From IMG/VR virus record IMGVR_UViG_3300042561_001059, positions 19,535-83,534 of that record: DNA of 64,000 bases; one strand, written 5' to 3'. Of this stretch, positions 23,473 to 33,200 are shown one piece after another. The stretch is from a virus. Every line of letters starts with the position of its first letter. Position 1 is the first letter of the stretch. The position numbers were made by a program, and so were the translations under genes. The notes below the pieces were generated by a model, which saw nothing but the letters and a program-made list of their open reading frames with translations, had not been told where the DNA came from and ran no database searches.

Positions 23473-24126
23473 ATGTTGAAACTGCTATTTCGTTACATCC
23501 CGAACATTGATGAGCTGGATGTCGAGCAACTAGATCGTTTGAACTACTATCGTGGGTTCCCATGTGCTCACGGCCATACCATTCGTGACTCGAAGAAGCA
23601 CTGGTGTTATCACTGTGCCCTTAAGATCCAGACCAACGTCTGTGGGTTTGACATCAACTACCTGCACCGCGACTACAAGATCAGATATGAGACTCTCTGG
23701 AGGAGCATCCCCCAGGGTCCTTTTGATGAGTGCTGGGAGGTCGAGGAAAAAAAGAGTAGGATCACCTTCCCGTCCTACAGGTCCCTGTACAGCCAGCGAT
23801 TCACGGAGTACGTCAACGTTCACAAGCTGATCTATCAGTGCGCCTGGGGAGACATAGGCAGTACATGGGTGACAAGGACATGTAAGAACCCCAAGTGTTT
23901 CAATCCCCTACACATGAGGTCTGCCTGGAACCAAGCCAACCCACCTAAGTCAATCTCACCATTCGCAACTGAGTTTCAATATGAGAAATTAATGTTGGCT
24001 GGCAATCGAGATCGTTTGAATCTTCCAACTGATGGACCAGTGTCAGCTCAGTTCAAAATGCCGATAACTAATCCACAACACAATAAAAAACTAAAGAAGC
24101 TGAGGAGTAAAATAGAAAAAAAGTAG
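23473..24126 (+). CDS. Zinc-finger HNH-type endonuclease-like protein, 217 aa
   Basis: Cys/His pairs are arranged as in zinc-finger His-Me endonucleases: CAHGH, CYHC, and a late CKNPKCFNPLHM with the NP-x-H pattern. The segment CGFDINYLH is familiar from cyanophage proteins of unknown role. ATG 23473 is preferred; GTG 23323 would add 50 poorly conserved-looking residues over an inverted repeat. The C-terminal 20 residues are very basic. A homing or nicking nuclease is the best guess. Confidence 0.65.
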   Translation: MLKLLFRYIPNIDELDVEQLDRLNYYRGFPCAHGHTIRDSKKHWCYHCALKIQTNVCGFDINYLHRDYKIRYETLWRSIPQGPFDECWEVEEKKSRITFPSYRSLYSQRFTEYVNVHKLIYQCAWGDIGSTWVTRTCKNPKCFNPLHMRSAWNQANPPKSISPFATEFQYEKLMLAGNRDRLNLPTDGPVSAQFKMPITNPQHNKKLKKLRSKIEKK

Positions 24127-24134
24127 ATAGATAA

Positions 24135-25058
24135 ATGGCACGAGCTAGTTCTCGCTCTTCTGTTTCTCAACGCCAAAGAACTGTAAACAACCCTCTTTCC
24201 CTGGGTACCTTTAGCGAAACTTCTTTGCGCTATCTGCAGGGAACACTGCAGGCAACTTATCAATTACAAGAGAATGGCTTTGGTGGAGGTTCATATAACC
24301 ACTGGTTCTCCGTTGAAATTACTTCACCTGCCTGGATAATCCTGACTAAAGATGGAGATCGTTCCAAGTATGTGCAGATTTCTTGCTATGACTTGAATTT
24401 GATTCCAATCGAAGGGCGTTCTATTTTCCAGGCCGATAGTGTACCTGAGACTTTTTTGACGGGAGGTCAAGAAGAAATTTTTTATCCGTTTGTTGGGCAC
24501 GTAATGTCTGCCCAATCGGATCTCTATAACACCTTTAGTCAATACAGTCTTTTCAAGGGCGACGACAGATATTATCCCCTGGGTGCAGGAAGATATTTGA
24601 TTTGTGTTTCCAGCACGCGAAACGAACCTATTGATTACAACGTTGGACTTGTTATTGAATTTCCTTCTGAAGATTTGTTTATTCTTCTTGAGGATCTAGA
24701 TGGTAGCAAGCTTGCCCTTGAGGATGCTGTTGACCCAAGTAACACTAACCTTATCGGCCCGACGTTCTCTGTTGATTACATTATTCCATCAGGCGTGAAT
24801 GCGGCAACTTCATTTGTCGCACAAATTGATGCTGGTGTGACTGTAACTGTGTCCGCTGGTTCAACTTGGCTAATCGGATCGTTCGAACCAGGCAATAGCA
24901 TTCCGCAGAATATCTTTCTTTTAGACCCAACTTCGACTTATGACTTCTATAGTGATCATGAACACTCAAGGGCTGAGTGGGTAAATGCCTGGAACAGGGA
25001 ACATCAAGACACTGACAAATTCCCAGCGGTATTTGAACCCTTACTTACAGGCCCGTAG
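24135..25058 (+). CDS. Putative virion protein, 307 aa
   Basis: Beta-rich, with an early GGSYNHWFSVEI block and a jelly-roll-like composition. I recall similar proteins as cyanophage virion components. It starts 8 nt after the HNH gene and is followed by another virion-type protein 21 nt on. No catalytic motif. Confidence 0.55.
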   Translation: MARASSRSSVSQRQRTVNNPLSLGTFSETSLRYLQGTLQATYQLQENGFGGGSYNHWFSVEITSPAWIILTKDGDRSKYVQISCYDLNLIPIEGRSIFQADSVPETFLTGGQEEIFYPFVGHVMSAQSDLYNTFSQYSLFKGDDRYYPLGAGRYLICVSSTRNEPIDYNVGLVIEFPSEDLFILLEDLDGSKLALEDAVDPSNTNLIGPTFSVDYIIPSGVNAATSFVAQIDAGVTVTVSAGSTWLIGSFEPGNSIPQNIFLLDPTSTYDFYSDHEHSRAEWVNAWNREHQDTDKFPAVFEPLLTGP

Positions 25059-25079
25059 CTTTTAGACTGAACAAAAACT

Positions 25080-25886
25080 ATGACTACTCTAGTTGCTAAC
25101 GTACCACCTGTAAAAGTGTGGGTCAGAAAAGAATATTTGTATGACCTTCAAAAAGGACATGGAGAATATACGCCTGGTTATTGGGTGACATGCAAATCTC
25201 TTACTGGAAGGGCTTTGTATTTTGAAACGTACCTGACTGAGTACGGCGCTTTATACGACAAACTGCCTATCAGTGCCTTTTTATCGTGGGACTCTGACCA
25301 TCCAAATGAACCCGTTCCGCCCACACCTGATTTGGAACTAACCGATCTTCAGTTTTGGAACGGCTTTGATCATGGTCTTACGGTGGTAGAAAAGAATCTT
25401 ATTTTTAATATGCGTTTTGAGGTCCTGACAAGATCTCAAGGTGTAATGCAGGGCACATACTTATTCACAGTTGACAATTACCATCCTCATCGTAACGAGC
25501 CTGACTTTTATTTCTCGGAGTTTCCAGATGAGCACAAATCGCACAACATTGTGGCTTTGGACAATGGCCAAATTGGGGCTTATCCTAACAATCGTTGCCG
25601 AATGGTCGACCCATCATTGACAAACAATGATCTAAAGACGCCTGACTTTAAGGTTTCAACTAGATACTTCGATGTCGAAAGTGCACCTAAATGGGGACGC
25701 CTAGGCGAGTGTGACGATTATTTTTGGAAAACACCTAATGAAAAAGAAGTAGAAACAGAAGAAATTACCTGTCGCTCTCAGGGGCAATGGGAATCTTTTT
25801 TTGATACTGATGATTCTCTACTTGAAAAACAATGTGGAGACGACATGGCTTGCCTGATTGCAAACAGGAAAAAACAAAAGATGTAA
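25080..25886 (+). CDS. Conserved phage protein, 268 aa
   Basis: Function unknown. It is aromatic-rich with FNMRFEVLTRSQGVMQGTYLF, and a Cys pair near the C-terminus (KQCGDDMACLI). No membrane segment or signal. Operon position after a virion-type protein suggests a structural or assembly role. Confidence 0.6.
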   Translation: MTTLVANVPPVKVWVRKEYLYDLQKGHGEYTPGYWVTCKSLTGRALYFETYLTEYGALYDKLPISAFLSWDSDHPNEPVPPTPDLELTDLQFWNGFDHGLTVVEKNLIFNMRFEVLTRSQGVMQGTYLFTVDNYHPHRNEPDFYFSEFPDEHKSHNIVALDNGQIGAYPNNRCRMVDPSLTNNDLKTPDFKVSTRYFDVESAPKWGRLGECDDYFWKTPNEKEVETEEITCRSQGQWESFFDTDDSLLEKQCGDDMACLIANRKKQKM

Positions 25887-25910
25887 ATAAAGAACTTAAA
25901 TTGAGATACG

Positions 25911-25926
25911 TAGAATAAAAGAAGAG
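25911..25926 (+). promoter_or_regulatory. Promoter-like motif TAGAATAAAAGAAGAG
   Basis: Identical to the motif at 8319 for its first 13 bases, 13 nt before the next ATG. Its trailing GAAGAG could also serve as a ribosome site. Confidence 0.45.
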
Positions 25927-25939
25927 TTACCGAATACTC

Positions 25940-26104
25940 ATGGACAAACTTAGCCATTACATTGAGATCGCTCTGGCCATTCACGCCGCTGCGTCAATTA
26001 TCTGCGCCTTAACTCCAACCAGGAAAGACGATGATTTTCTTGGTAAAGCCTACAAGGTACTTGAATTTCTTGCTTTGAATATTGGTCGCGCTAAGGATCG
26101 CTGA
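25940..26104 (+). CDS. Small single-span membrane protein, holin candidate, 54 aa
   Basis: A hydrophobic helix spans residues ~7-27 (YIEIALAIHAAASIICALTP), followed by a charged DDDFLGKAYKVLEFLALNIG segment. Size and layout suit a small holin-type protein, and the endolysin gene lies next to it on the other strand. Holin function is inference from position and a single helix. Confidence 0.6.
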   Translation: MDKLSHYIEIALAIHAAASIICALTPTRKDDDFLGKAYKVLEFLALNIGRAKDR

Positions 26105-26263
26105 TTATTCAACTGGTTGAAACCACATTACGATTCCGCCTTCACGTTCGGCCCATTCTCTTGTTGCGTACGCTTCCTCTTTTGGAAGTGTTGCGCATTT
26201 TTTTTCATCACCTACATGCCAACAGATATTTACCCTGATCTTCGGGTCTCTTTTTGCTTTCAT
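26105..26263 (-). CDS. Hypothetical protein, 52 aa
   Basis: A charged small protein with two Cys (VNICWHVGDEKKCATL) and a Trp-rich end. Its ATG overlaps the endolysin TGA, so it is co-translated with the endolysin. Its stop abuts the convergent holin-like gene. Possibly a lysis accessory protein; no motif supports this. Confidence 0.6.
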   Translation of the reverse strand: MKAKRDPKIRVNICWHVGDEKKCATLPKEEAYATREWAEREGGIVMWFQPVE

Positions 26264-27354
26264 TTCTCAACAAGAATTGCCCATCCTGTATTTGGCCCGT
26301 CTACTTCCCAGCGACGCAACCAATTTTTGCGGCTGTATTTAATACCTTGTCCAGATTTTGGTTTTGTACTCACATAACCACCATTGCTCATATCTGCTTC
26401 TCCGTAAGGATCGTTAAAAACAAAATGCGTTGGTGTAATCCCTTTGATTACAGACCAATGTCCTCCACCGGAAGGTTTGGCAATGGATCCTTGGTGCAGC
26501 CAACCGACAGCAAGTGGCTTGCCACTATTGATTTCACTTTCAATTAATTTTGTATTTCCATTGGAAACAAACCTTGCATTGAGTCCCAGGTGTCTCAGTG
26601 TTTTTAGCTGAGCCATTGAATCAGTTGTATCACCAAAATTTACACGAATCTTGTTGTATTCATCATCAGAAGCTACCTTCCCATAGAAAGCTGCAATCAT
26701 TGCACAGCTAGAGGAAAAGCATTCCCTAAACCCTTTACCAGACTTATTGTCTAGTTGATAAAAATATGGAACCGTCAATATTTTTTCATTGCTGGTAATC
26801 GGTAATGATCCCAGCTTTTCATTCATAATATTAATTAATTTTTTTGCGTATTCTGGATCTGTAGCATATTGCTCTGTGACTAAAAGCTGGGCGCATTCAT
26901 TTCTATTACTTGCTCTATTTACACCTTTATAAGTGTTGTAGTCTTTATACCAACGATCTACCAGATACTGAACACACGATTCAAGATCTGGAAAATCCAT
27001 GAAATCATCTTTGATTTCAATCCATTTGTTATTGATAAATTCTTTTGTGCCTGCCGTACTTCCTTTACCTTTTAATCCAAAAAAATTGTTTGTGCCAGAG
27101 GTGAACTTACCGTATCCACTTTCTAGCGCCCATTGAGCAGCAACAACTTCTGGAAATTTGGCACCTGCTTTCTTTGCAATTTTTACTAGGTCGTCCCAGG
27201 TGTTGGTTGAGTTTTCTTTTGTTCCTTGTCGGTACTGGGTGGCAAATTCCTCTAAAATTTCAGGTGAAATATTTTTTTGCAGCCACTCCCATGCATCAAT
27301 TTGATGCTTTAAGTCCTTGAAGTTCTTAGCGGCATCAATAAGTTTTATTGACAT
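26260..27354 (-). CDS. Two-domain endolysin: glucosaminidase plus C39-like peptidase, 364 aa
   Basis: Cell-wall lytic enzyme. Residues ~55-175 form a FlgJ-type (GH73) glucosaminidase with AAQWALESGYG (Glu78) and FFGLKGKG. Residues ~195-355 form a papain-like C39-family domain with ECFSSSCAM (Cys217), GGGHWSVIKG (His299) and FNDPYG (Asp315). One chain would cut both the glycan and the peptide part of peptidoglycan. No signal peptide, consistent with release through a holin. The start is 14 nt from the upstream gene's stop. Confidence 0.85.
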   Translation of the reverse strand: MSIKLIDAAKNFKDLKHQIDAWEWLQKNISPEILEEFATQYRQGTKENSTNTWDDLVKIAKKAGAKFPEVVAAQWALESGYGKFTSGTNNFFGLKGKGSTAGTKEFINNKWIEIKDDFMDFPDLESCVQYLVDRWYKDYNTYKGVNRASNRNECAQLLVTEQYATDPEYAKKLINIMNEKLGSLPITSNEKILTVPYFYQLDNKSGKGFRECFSSSCAMIAAFYGKVASDDEYNKIRVNFGDTTDSMAQLKTLRHLGLNARFVSNGNTKLIESEINSGKPLAVGWLHQGSIAKPSGGGHWSVIKGITPTHFVFNDPYGEADMSNGGYVSTKPKSGQGIKYSRKNWLRRWEVDGPNTGWAILVEK

Positions 27355-27368
27355 TTTATTTAAACAAA

Positions 27369-27968
27369 CTAGTTCTCAACTGTTTCAACAAGGTCCCACT
27401 GTTGTGCTTCTTCGTTCCATTCATATTCACCAGTCTCAACTGGTTTAGCAACAGGTGCTTCCCATTTACCAGTCATTGCAACCTGGATCCAACTTGGATA
27501 AGGTTGGGTTGCATCTGAAAGTTGCGGCCAGACTGGATATTCAGGCCCGGTGATAAATGCTGCTAACTCGTCGGTTGTCGTCGTTGCTTCAATAGCCGTA
27601 ATTTTGGTGGTACATGCAAGCCGAATTGCTTGACGCCAATTCTTTGTTTCTGTATCTATTGCAATTCCTTCGTCAACTTGCCTGACGATCATCCAATCGG
27701 TTGGCAACAAAAGAGTGTATGCAGTTTGATTTGTGTTTTGGTCCCAAGTGGAAACCAATTGTGTGTGATCTTTCGGAATTAAGTGCCCTTCCGAATCGTA
27801 CCCCCAATAGAACCTTTGGTCCCAAGTCGGGGGATCTGGAACTTCTTGAATGCCAATAGCTTGTTTTTCTTCCCAAGTACTAAGCTTTAGCCAATTGGCA
27901 GGATAATTAATGCCATTATGACTAAAAGCTGAGTCGGGCGCCAAGGGCCTACCATCTAAAACAAACAT
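27369..27968 (-). CDS. Tail-fibre-assembly-like protein, 199 aa
   Basis: Trp/Pro-rich protein with FVLDGRPLAPDSAF at the start and a RQAIRLACTTKI segment, typical of the DUF4376-type proteins that accompany fibre genes. It probably helps fibre folding or attachment. Upstream lies AGAATAGAAAAG, a weak version of the repeated promoter motif, divergent from the integrase promoter. Confidence 0.5.
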   Translation of the reverse strand: MFVLDGRPLAPDSAFSHNGINYPANWLKLSTWEEKQAIGIQEVPDPPTWDQRFYWGYDSEGHLIPKDHTQLVSTWDQNTNQTAYTLLLPTDWMIVRQVDEGIAIDTETKNWRQAIRLACTTKITAIEATTTTDELAAFITGPEYPVWPQLSDATQPYPSWIQVAMTGKWEAPVAKPVETGEYEWNEEAQQWDLVETVEN

Positions 27969-28009
27969 TGCTTTTCTATTCTGTATATTTATTTTAACCT
28001 AGTTTCTTA

Positions 28010-28038
28010 TTGACTTCATCTCTAACAGCTATTAAAAT
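28010..28038 (+). promoter_or_regulatory. Sigma70-type promoter of integrase
   Basis: TTGACT (28010-28015) and TAAAAT (28033-28038), five of six matches to each consensus box, at the ideal 17-nt spacing and 23 nt before the integrase ATG. It suggests transcription by unmodified host RNA polymerase. Confidence 0.7.
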
Positions 28039-28061
28039 TTTGACACTTAATATTTCAAACT

Positions 28062-28916
28062 ATGTCAACTTCGATCCAAGAAGCCTGGGCCAACTTTAAA
28101 ACAGAGCGCTCAATCGTCCTTTGCCCTACAAGTTTAACTTCTGATTATGTGGTGGTTGACAAGTGGTTAAAAAAATGTCCGATAACTGATCTTACTCAAG
28201 GAAGACAATTAATGACCTGGGTGCTCCAGCAGAAGCCAACCAAAACAAGTAGGCGAGTGGCTATGTATGTCAAAAGCCTTTATCGATGGGCAACCAACGA
28301 AGATATTGCATTGGTAGAAAGAAATCCAATTTTGTCTTTTAAAATGCCCAAGGCGCCCCAGGAGGATGAAGAAATTATTGTCATTCCTCGTAATGAGGTT
28401 TCAATTGTTATTTCAGCCCTGGAAGGAAAGTTAAGAAAACCTAAATACAATTGGGCCTTCTATTCAGAATTCATGCTGCAAACTGCCATGAGAACTGGTG
28501 AAGTAAGAGCGTTGCGCTGGGAGGACATTAAAGACAACAAGATTCTTGTCCATTCAAACTACACTCTTACTCATGGACACAAAGATTCAACAAAAACAAA
28601 TCGTAAACGATGGGTTCCTCTCAACCAGCGTTGCCAAGAAATCCTAGACAAAACACCAAGAGAAGATTCCTACATCTTTCCTTACAACAGATATGCATTT
28701 CAAAGTTATTTTTACGATCGCATGAAAGAGTTAAAGAAAGAAAACGTAATTACACATCGTTATCGTCCTTATGATTTAAGGCATACCGCAATCTCTCGTT
28801 GGATTGAATCACAAATTCCTGTTGCGCAAGTTGCTTCATGGGCTGGCAACAGCTCAGAAGTTATTTGGAAACATTATTGCAATGTGACCCAGGAATACGA
28901 AATGCCTGTTCTTTAG
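28062..28916 (+). CDS. int: Tyrosine recombinase / phage integrase, 284 aa
   Basis: Catalyses site-specific recombination. The catalytic set is readable: Arg144 (MRTGEVRALRWEDI), Lys178, Arg240 (YDLRHTAIS), and Tyr272 (WKHYCNV). The box II His is Tyr237 and the His/Trp position is Asn263, substitutions tolerated in this family. The N-terminal ~100 residues look like a SAM-like core-binding domain. It has its own promoter. No clear cI-type repressor or tRNA attachment site flanks it, so a temperate life cycle is possible but unproven. Confidence 0.9.
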   Translation: MSTSIQEAWANFKTERSIVLCPTSLTSDYVVVDKWLKKCPITDLTQGRQLMTWVLQQKPTKTSRRVAMYVKSLYRWATNEDIALVERNPILSFKMPKAPQEDEEIIVIPRNEVSIVISALEGKLRKPKYNWAFYSEFMLQTAMRTGEVRALRWEDIKDNKILVHSNYTLTHGHKDSTKTNRKRWVPLNQRCQEILDKTPREDSYIFPYNRYAFQSYFYDRMKELKKENVITHRYRPYDLRHTAISRWIESQIPVAQVASWAGNSSEVIWKHYCNVTQEYEMPVL

Positions 28917-28925
28917 TGGAAGCGA

Positions 28926-29078
28926 CTACTGGGCTTTACCAGCAAGCGCCATTGCTCGGTTTTCTTCGTCTTTGACTGCTTGTCGGATCTGGCAAAGCAC
29001 ATGCTCTTCAGCCTTGGCGTTGCCGGAATCAATGGCAATCAAAAGCCTGATACAGAGTGAACGGTAATCAGCAGGCAT
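28926..29078 (-). CDS. Small cyanophage-type protein, 50 aa
   Basis: Begins MPADYRSLCIRLLIAIDSG and ends with an Ala/Lys-rich helix. Similar short LC-L-L proteins occur in Synechococcus phages. It converges on the integrase with a 9-nt gap. Function unknown. Confidence 0.55.
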   Translation of the reverse strand: MPADYRSLCIRLLIAIDSGNAKAEEHVLCQIRQAVKDEENRAMALAGKAQ

Positions 29079-29092
29079 AAAAGTTGGAATGA

Positions 29093-29320
29093 CTACTGGG
29101 CTTCAAGCTCGGTGGCGATGGCGAGGAGTTCTTCGCGAGTGTCTTGCTGAGCGATCCAAGTTGCCTCTTCCCAGTTATCCGCGTCCATGGGCTTCCGACG
29201 CTGCGGCACCACCTCATCCGCAACAGCTCGCAGGGCGGCGGCAATCTCGTCAGCAGGTGCAGGGCAGATTTCACGCACAGCATCCAACACCGCCTGCGCG
29301 GCGGGGGAGAGGTCAGTCAT
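29093..29320 (-). CDS. Small cyanobacterial/cyanophage protein, 75 aa
   Basis: Begins MTDLSPAAQAVLDAVREI followed by EIAAALRAVADEV, a sequence type I recall from marine Synechococcus and its phages. Helical and acidic. ATG 29320 overlaps the upstream gene's stop by 8 nt; codons upstream to 29377 are a shadow. GC content is clearly higher than in the early region. Confidence 0.65.
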   Translation of the reverse strand: MTDLSPAAQAVLDAVREICPAPADEIAAALRAVADEVVPQRRKPMDADNWEEATWIAQQDTREELLAIATELEAQ

Positions 29321-29666
29321 TGATCTGCTCAAGGGCACGGAGAAGGATGTTGTAGTGAGCTGCGTCCAGTTCAGCATCTTCCAGCACTGCGATGGCCTGC
29401 TCCTTCAAGCTCTGCGGCTTGGGGCGGCGGGCGGCGCGGAGTTGCCGAGATTCACCAGACCAGCCTTCTTTATCCAGCCACTCACAGCACGCCTCCAGCT
29501 CCTGGTCGGCAGCGGCCTGGATTTCAGGTTCGCGTCGCCACCAACCCCATTGGGCAGCGCAACGGGCAATGTGATGAGCATATGGAATCGAACGATCGTC
29601 ATACGCTGTGGTTTCCCACTGATGCACCAGCTCTGGCGGCGGGGTGGTGGGGTGTTGGTTAGTCAT
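29313..29666 (-). CDS. Small cyanophage-type protein, 117 aa (paralogue of next)
   Basis: Starts MTNQHPTTPPPELVHQW and includes DQELEACCEWL and LRAARRPKPQSLKEQA, a family common in Synechococcus phages with no known function. Paralogous to the gene at 29659. Starts and stops overlap within the cluster, so the four genes form one minus-strand operon. Confidence 0.7.
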   Translation of the reverse strand: MTNQHPTTPPPELVHQWETTAYDDRSIPYAHHIARCAAQWGWWRREPEIQAAADQELEACCEWLDKEGWSGESRQLRAARRPKPQSLKEQAIAVLEDAELDAAHYNILLRALEQIND

Positions 29667-29994
29667 CGAGTTGCTCCAGGGCGAGGCCAATGATCTGAAC
29701 GGCTTCAGTTGTGTCCATCTGAGATGCAGTGGCATCATCCAAATGCTCTAGCGCAGCCAGCGCCTGCTCCTTTAAGGTCAGCGGTTTAGGGCGACGGGTT
29801 TTGCGCAGGTCACGAGCCAGACTTTCGCCTTCGTGGAACTTAACGAACGTCACGCACGCCTCCAGCTCCTGGTCGGAACCCCATTGAGCAATAGAGGCAA
29901 AGACATCCGCGATGCCATGAGGCTCGACAAGCGAAGCCCATGCTCGTACCAGCTCTTCTGGTGGCGTGATCGGGTGCTTGTAATCTTGGGTCAT
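29659..29994 (-). CDS. Small cyanophage-type protein, 111 aa (paralogue of previous)
   Basis: Shares ITPPEELVRAW, DQELEACVTF, LRKTRRPKPLTLKEQALAAL and the LEQLDD end with the 29313 gene, so the pair arose by duplication. Function unknown. The upstream gap to the fibre gene (30.0-30.2 kb) holds repeats but no gene. Confidence 0.7.
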   Translation of the reverse strand: MTQDYKHPITPPEELVRAWASLVEPHGIADVFASIAQWGSDQELEACVTFVKFHEGESLARDLRKTRRPKPLTLKEQALAALEHLDDATASQMDTTEAVQIIGLALEQLDD

Positions 29995-30076
29995 CGTCGA
30001 TCCTCCAATCGGCGGTCACAGGGGCAGGGTGTTAGCGCACCGCTGCTCCACCACCTTACCACCCTGCCAAGCCAGC

Positions 30077-30100
30077 TAACACGTCCAGCACCACGTGTTA
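30077..30100. repeat. Inverted repeat TAACACGT / ACGTGTTA
   Basis: An 8-bp perfect inverted repeat with an 8-nt loop in the 206-bp gap between the fibre gene and the small-gene cluster. No T run follows on either strand, so it is more likely an operator, recombination arm site or transcript-end hairpin than a classical terminator. Confidence 0.5.
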
Positions 30101-30133
30101 AGAAATTGGCGTTTTGTTAACTTCAGGGGCTTG

Positions 30134-30156
30134 TATTGTCAACCCTATTGTCAACC
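30134..30156. repeat. Direct repeat TATTGTCAACC, two copies
   Basis: Two identical 11-bp repeats one base apart, that is a 12-bp periodicity placing them roughly on the same face of the helix. It lies 45 nt past the end of the fibre gene. Could be protein-binding sites; nothing else in the gap explains them. Confidence 0.5.
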
Positions 30157-30200
30157 TCGTCATCGTGCGCGGGCAGTAGAAGGCTTGTTCTCTAGTGGGG

Positions 30201-33200
30201 TCAGCGGGCGCGGGCGTATTGGAAGGGCGATTCGGCGAAGGCGGCGTAAATAAAAGTTGCTCCAGATGCGTTGACGCGAGTGTCTGATGAGCGAGCTTTA
30301 AATCCATTGGAAACAATGTCAAAAGGCCATATATCTGCATCCGCCTGCGAGGAATTGAATAGCAGGTCGTTGCCTGCTGTGTTGTACGGACTCCGCGCAG
30401 CGTCGTAAACACGCCAATCGCCGGTTGAGTCGGACCTCTTGATAAAGAAATACCTCGGCCTAAACCCGGTGTACACAAACGGCCCATCCGCGCTGCCGTT
30501 GCCGGTGTAGCTGCCGAAACTAGAGTACCCGGCTACTGGGGTAAAACAGTAGCAAATATGGTCAAAGCTGTTGCCCCACCATGAGAGATCACCTCCTGTA
30601 AATACTGTTGATGTTGGTTCTGTGTTGTTCCAAGGGTATGTTTGCGTGTCTGCAGCGTTTGTCAGGTTTAACCGCAGGAATTTTGTAGCTCCTAGTGCAG
30701 AGTGGTAAACAGACCATGCGCCGCCAGCCCCTGTCGCCTTGTCGATAATCAGAGCCGGTTTGGCGCCCAAACCATGCCCCACGGTGAACGGTGATGACGT
30801 TCCCGTGTTGAACTTGACAATTGAAAATCCCGCCGTCGTGTTGGCCCTGACACTAGAAGTGATGGAGCCTTGTGTGTTCGTGACGGTGGAGCTTCCGGCG
30901 TCCCAGGTCCAGGCGACGTAGGTATTACCAGAAGCATTGACGTCACCGTCAGGATTAGAGCCCAAGGAAAACCCGCCTGAATCAAAAGACGTAAGGGAGT
31001 TGGTAAATGTCGCTTCTGCGCTTGTAGTGCTGCTGGCTAAGCGCTGTGTGGCACCTCTAACAATGTCATAAAGGGAATGGTTGCCAGTAGTATTTCTGAC
31101 CTTTGCCCACACCAAATCAGGGCTAAACGCAAGCCCGGTGATGTTTTGTGTTGCCCCTGTGCCCGTATACAGCTTCACGTCCATCACCGTATTAGGCTTT
31201 GTGACTAATGGCGCGGGCAAGTTTGTCGTGCAGAGCGCTTTGAAGCCGCTGGGGGCCGTGTAGGCGAAGGGGCGGGCACCTGCGTTAAAGACCGCACTTG
31301 TGCTGCCACCATTTCCTGTGGCGAACGTATACGGCCCGTTTGTTAGACCCGAATACGCCTGCCCTTGACTCGCGCCGTTTTTGTAAAAAGTAAGTGTTCC
31401 AGCGTCGGCATCAAAAGCAACACCGATAACATCGTTTGTAGTGTATGAGGCGCCGTAAGATGTTGCGCTGTTATTTGTGTACTTGTTCCCGTTGTCTGCG
31501 TAGTAACCCCAGCTATCAGCGTTGCCACCGATAAAAGTTGTTGCAACCGTGCCCGCGGCTCGCTGTAAGCCGAACATATTAGAGACGCTAGTGGCCGTAA
31601 ATTCGCAGTACCATTTGCCACTGCTAATAGCGATAGTGCTCTGAGCGATGACCGACCCAGTGCTAGTGGCGGTCCAGTCGAGGTTTCCGTTGCTCAACGT
31701 GCAGTTGGCTTGCTTGCTGAGGGGATTGAGCGTCGCATAATTCCCCCTAACCTCACCCCCCACGCCCGTATCCGTCTGCGCCCCATTAGTGGGAACGTCT
31801 ACGAGGGAATCGTTAGCCGCTGCAACCGAGCCGATAACGGTGGAACTGGGCGGGTTGAAATTGCCGGTGTACTTAGCTGCACCTACATACACACGGAAAT
31901 CCTGCAGCGAACCATTGAAGTTTTGAGCTGCACCGCCATCAGTGGCGCCAATACGAATGGTAATTGAGCCTGAATCTCCGACGCTGCTTGCACTGCTGTA
32001 GGTGGATGTTTGCAGACCATTGATGTACATCGCCCAGGATGAGCCAGATCTCACAACAGCGAAGTGGCTCCACGCTCCTTGGGTCAGGTTTGTGTTTGAG
32101 CTAAGGATTGCTGAGCCGCCGCCAATTGAGTTCACAAACCAACCAAGAATTGTGTTGGCGCCTTGGCCGCAGGTCAGGTTGTAACGCCCAGCTTGCCATG
32201 TATCAGTGTTGCTGAAGATTGAACCGCCGGTTGAAGCGTTTGGATAAATCCAGCCTTCAATCGTAAAGTCAGATGAGCCAAAAACTATGTCATGCGTACC
32301 TGCAATACTCAGGAAATCGCCTGAGCCATCAAGCAAACCGCTGCTGCCATAAAACTTGCTTAGCCCGGTATTGGTCTTGGCATTACCGTTTGCCGTTACC
32401 GTTTTGGCGCTTCCACTGCCTTTGATCGTTGCGCTCTCGTCGGTAAATGTAGTCCCGTTATTAGCGCCATCCATTGGAAGCGCTAGACGAATCGAGCTGC
32501 TGTTGCTGTCTGTGCGGGTGCCGGTGCCTTTGGTTGTGCCGTAGGTGTCGGTGGTGTTGTAGATCGGCAGCGCACCAGATGCTGCAGCAACGGAAGTTGG
32601 GCCACCAGTGTTAATGCTGACGTTAAACGGGGTCCAGTTGTTCCCGTTGCCACTAGTGTCCTTCCCTAATGTGGTCGCGGTATTGCTGCTGTTGTCCGCG
32701 AACTCCAGATGCCAGCCTTGCGAGCCGTAGCTGCCGGTGTACGCCTTGGGGATAAGCTGGCCGGTAGTGGCGTCGGTTTCGGTGAAGCTGCTGGGGGTCA
32801 GCGCTTGGCCGTCGATGAAGTAGATGTCGGCTAGGTAGCCGGGGAAGAAGTTAGAAGAATTGAAAGTGTTTCTTCCAATATTGTGTGAAAGGGTAGAGTT
32901 TACGGCTGTATCTAAATTCAGTGTTGGAGCTGCGTTCGTGTCAAAGACGGTAATCTCTTCTCCGTTGACGTACATTTTTACTCTATTAGATGCGGTCGCC
33001 TGTGTGGTATCTACTGCAACCATTACATGATACCAAGCGGAAACATCCCTATAAACAGCAGTTGTACGCCTTAGCTCAGCCGATCCAGTGCCGCATGAAA
33101 ATTTATCGTTGGTAAAAGAAACCTGAAAATAGGTTCCTTCCGCCAAAGACGTTCCAACAATAAATAGTGCGTGCTCTCCTGATGCTTGGAGCCCACTCCG

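Noticed and set aside
30739-32544. Several plus-strand ORFs opposite the LamG/SPRY adhesin
   Set aside because: All are short antisense shadows of a GC-rich 1057-codon gene with readable domains.
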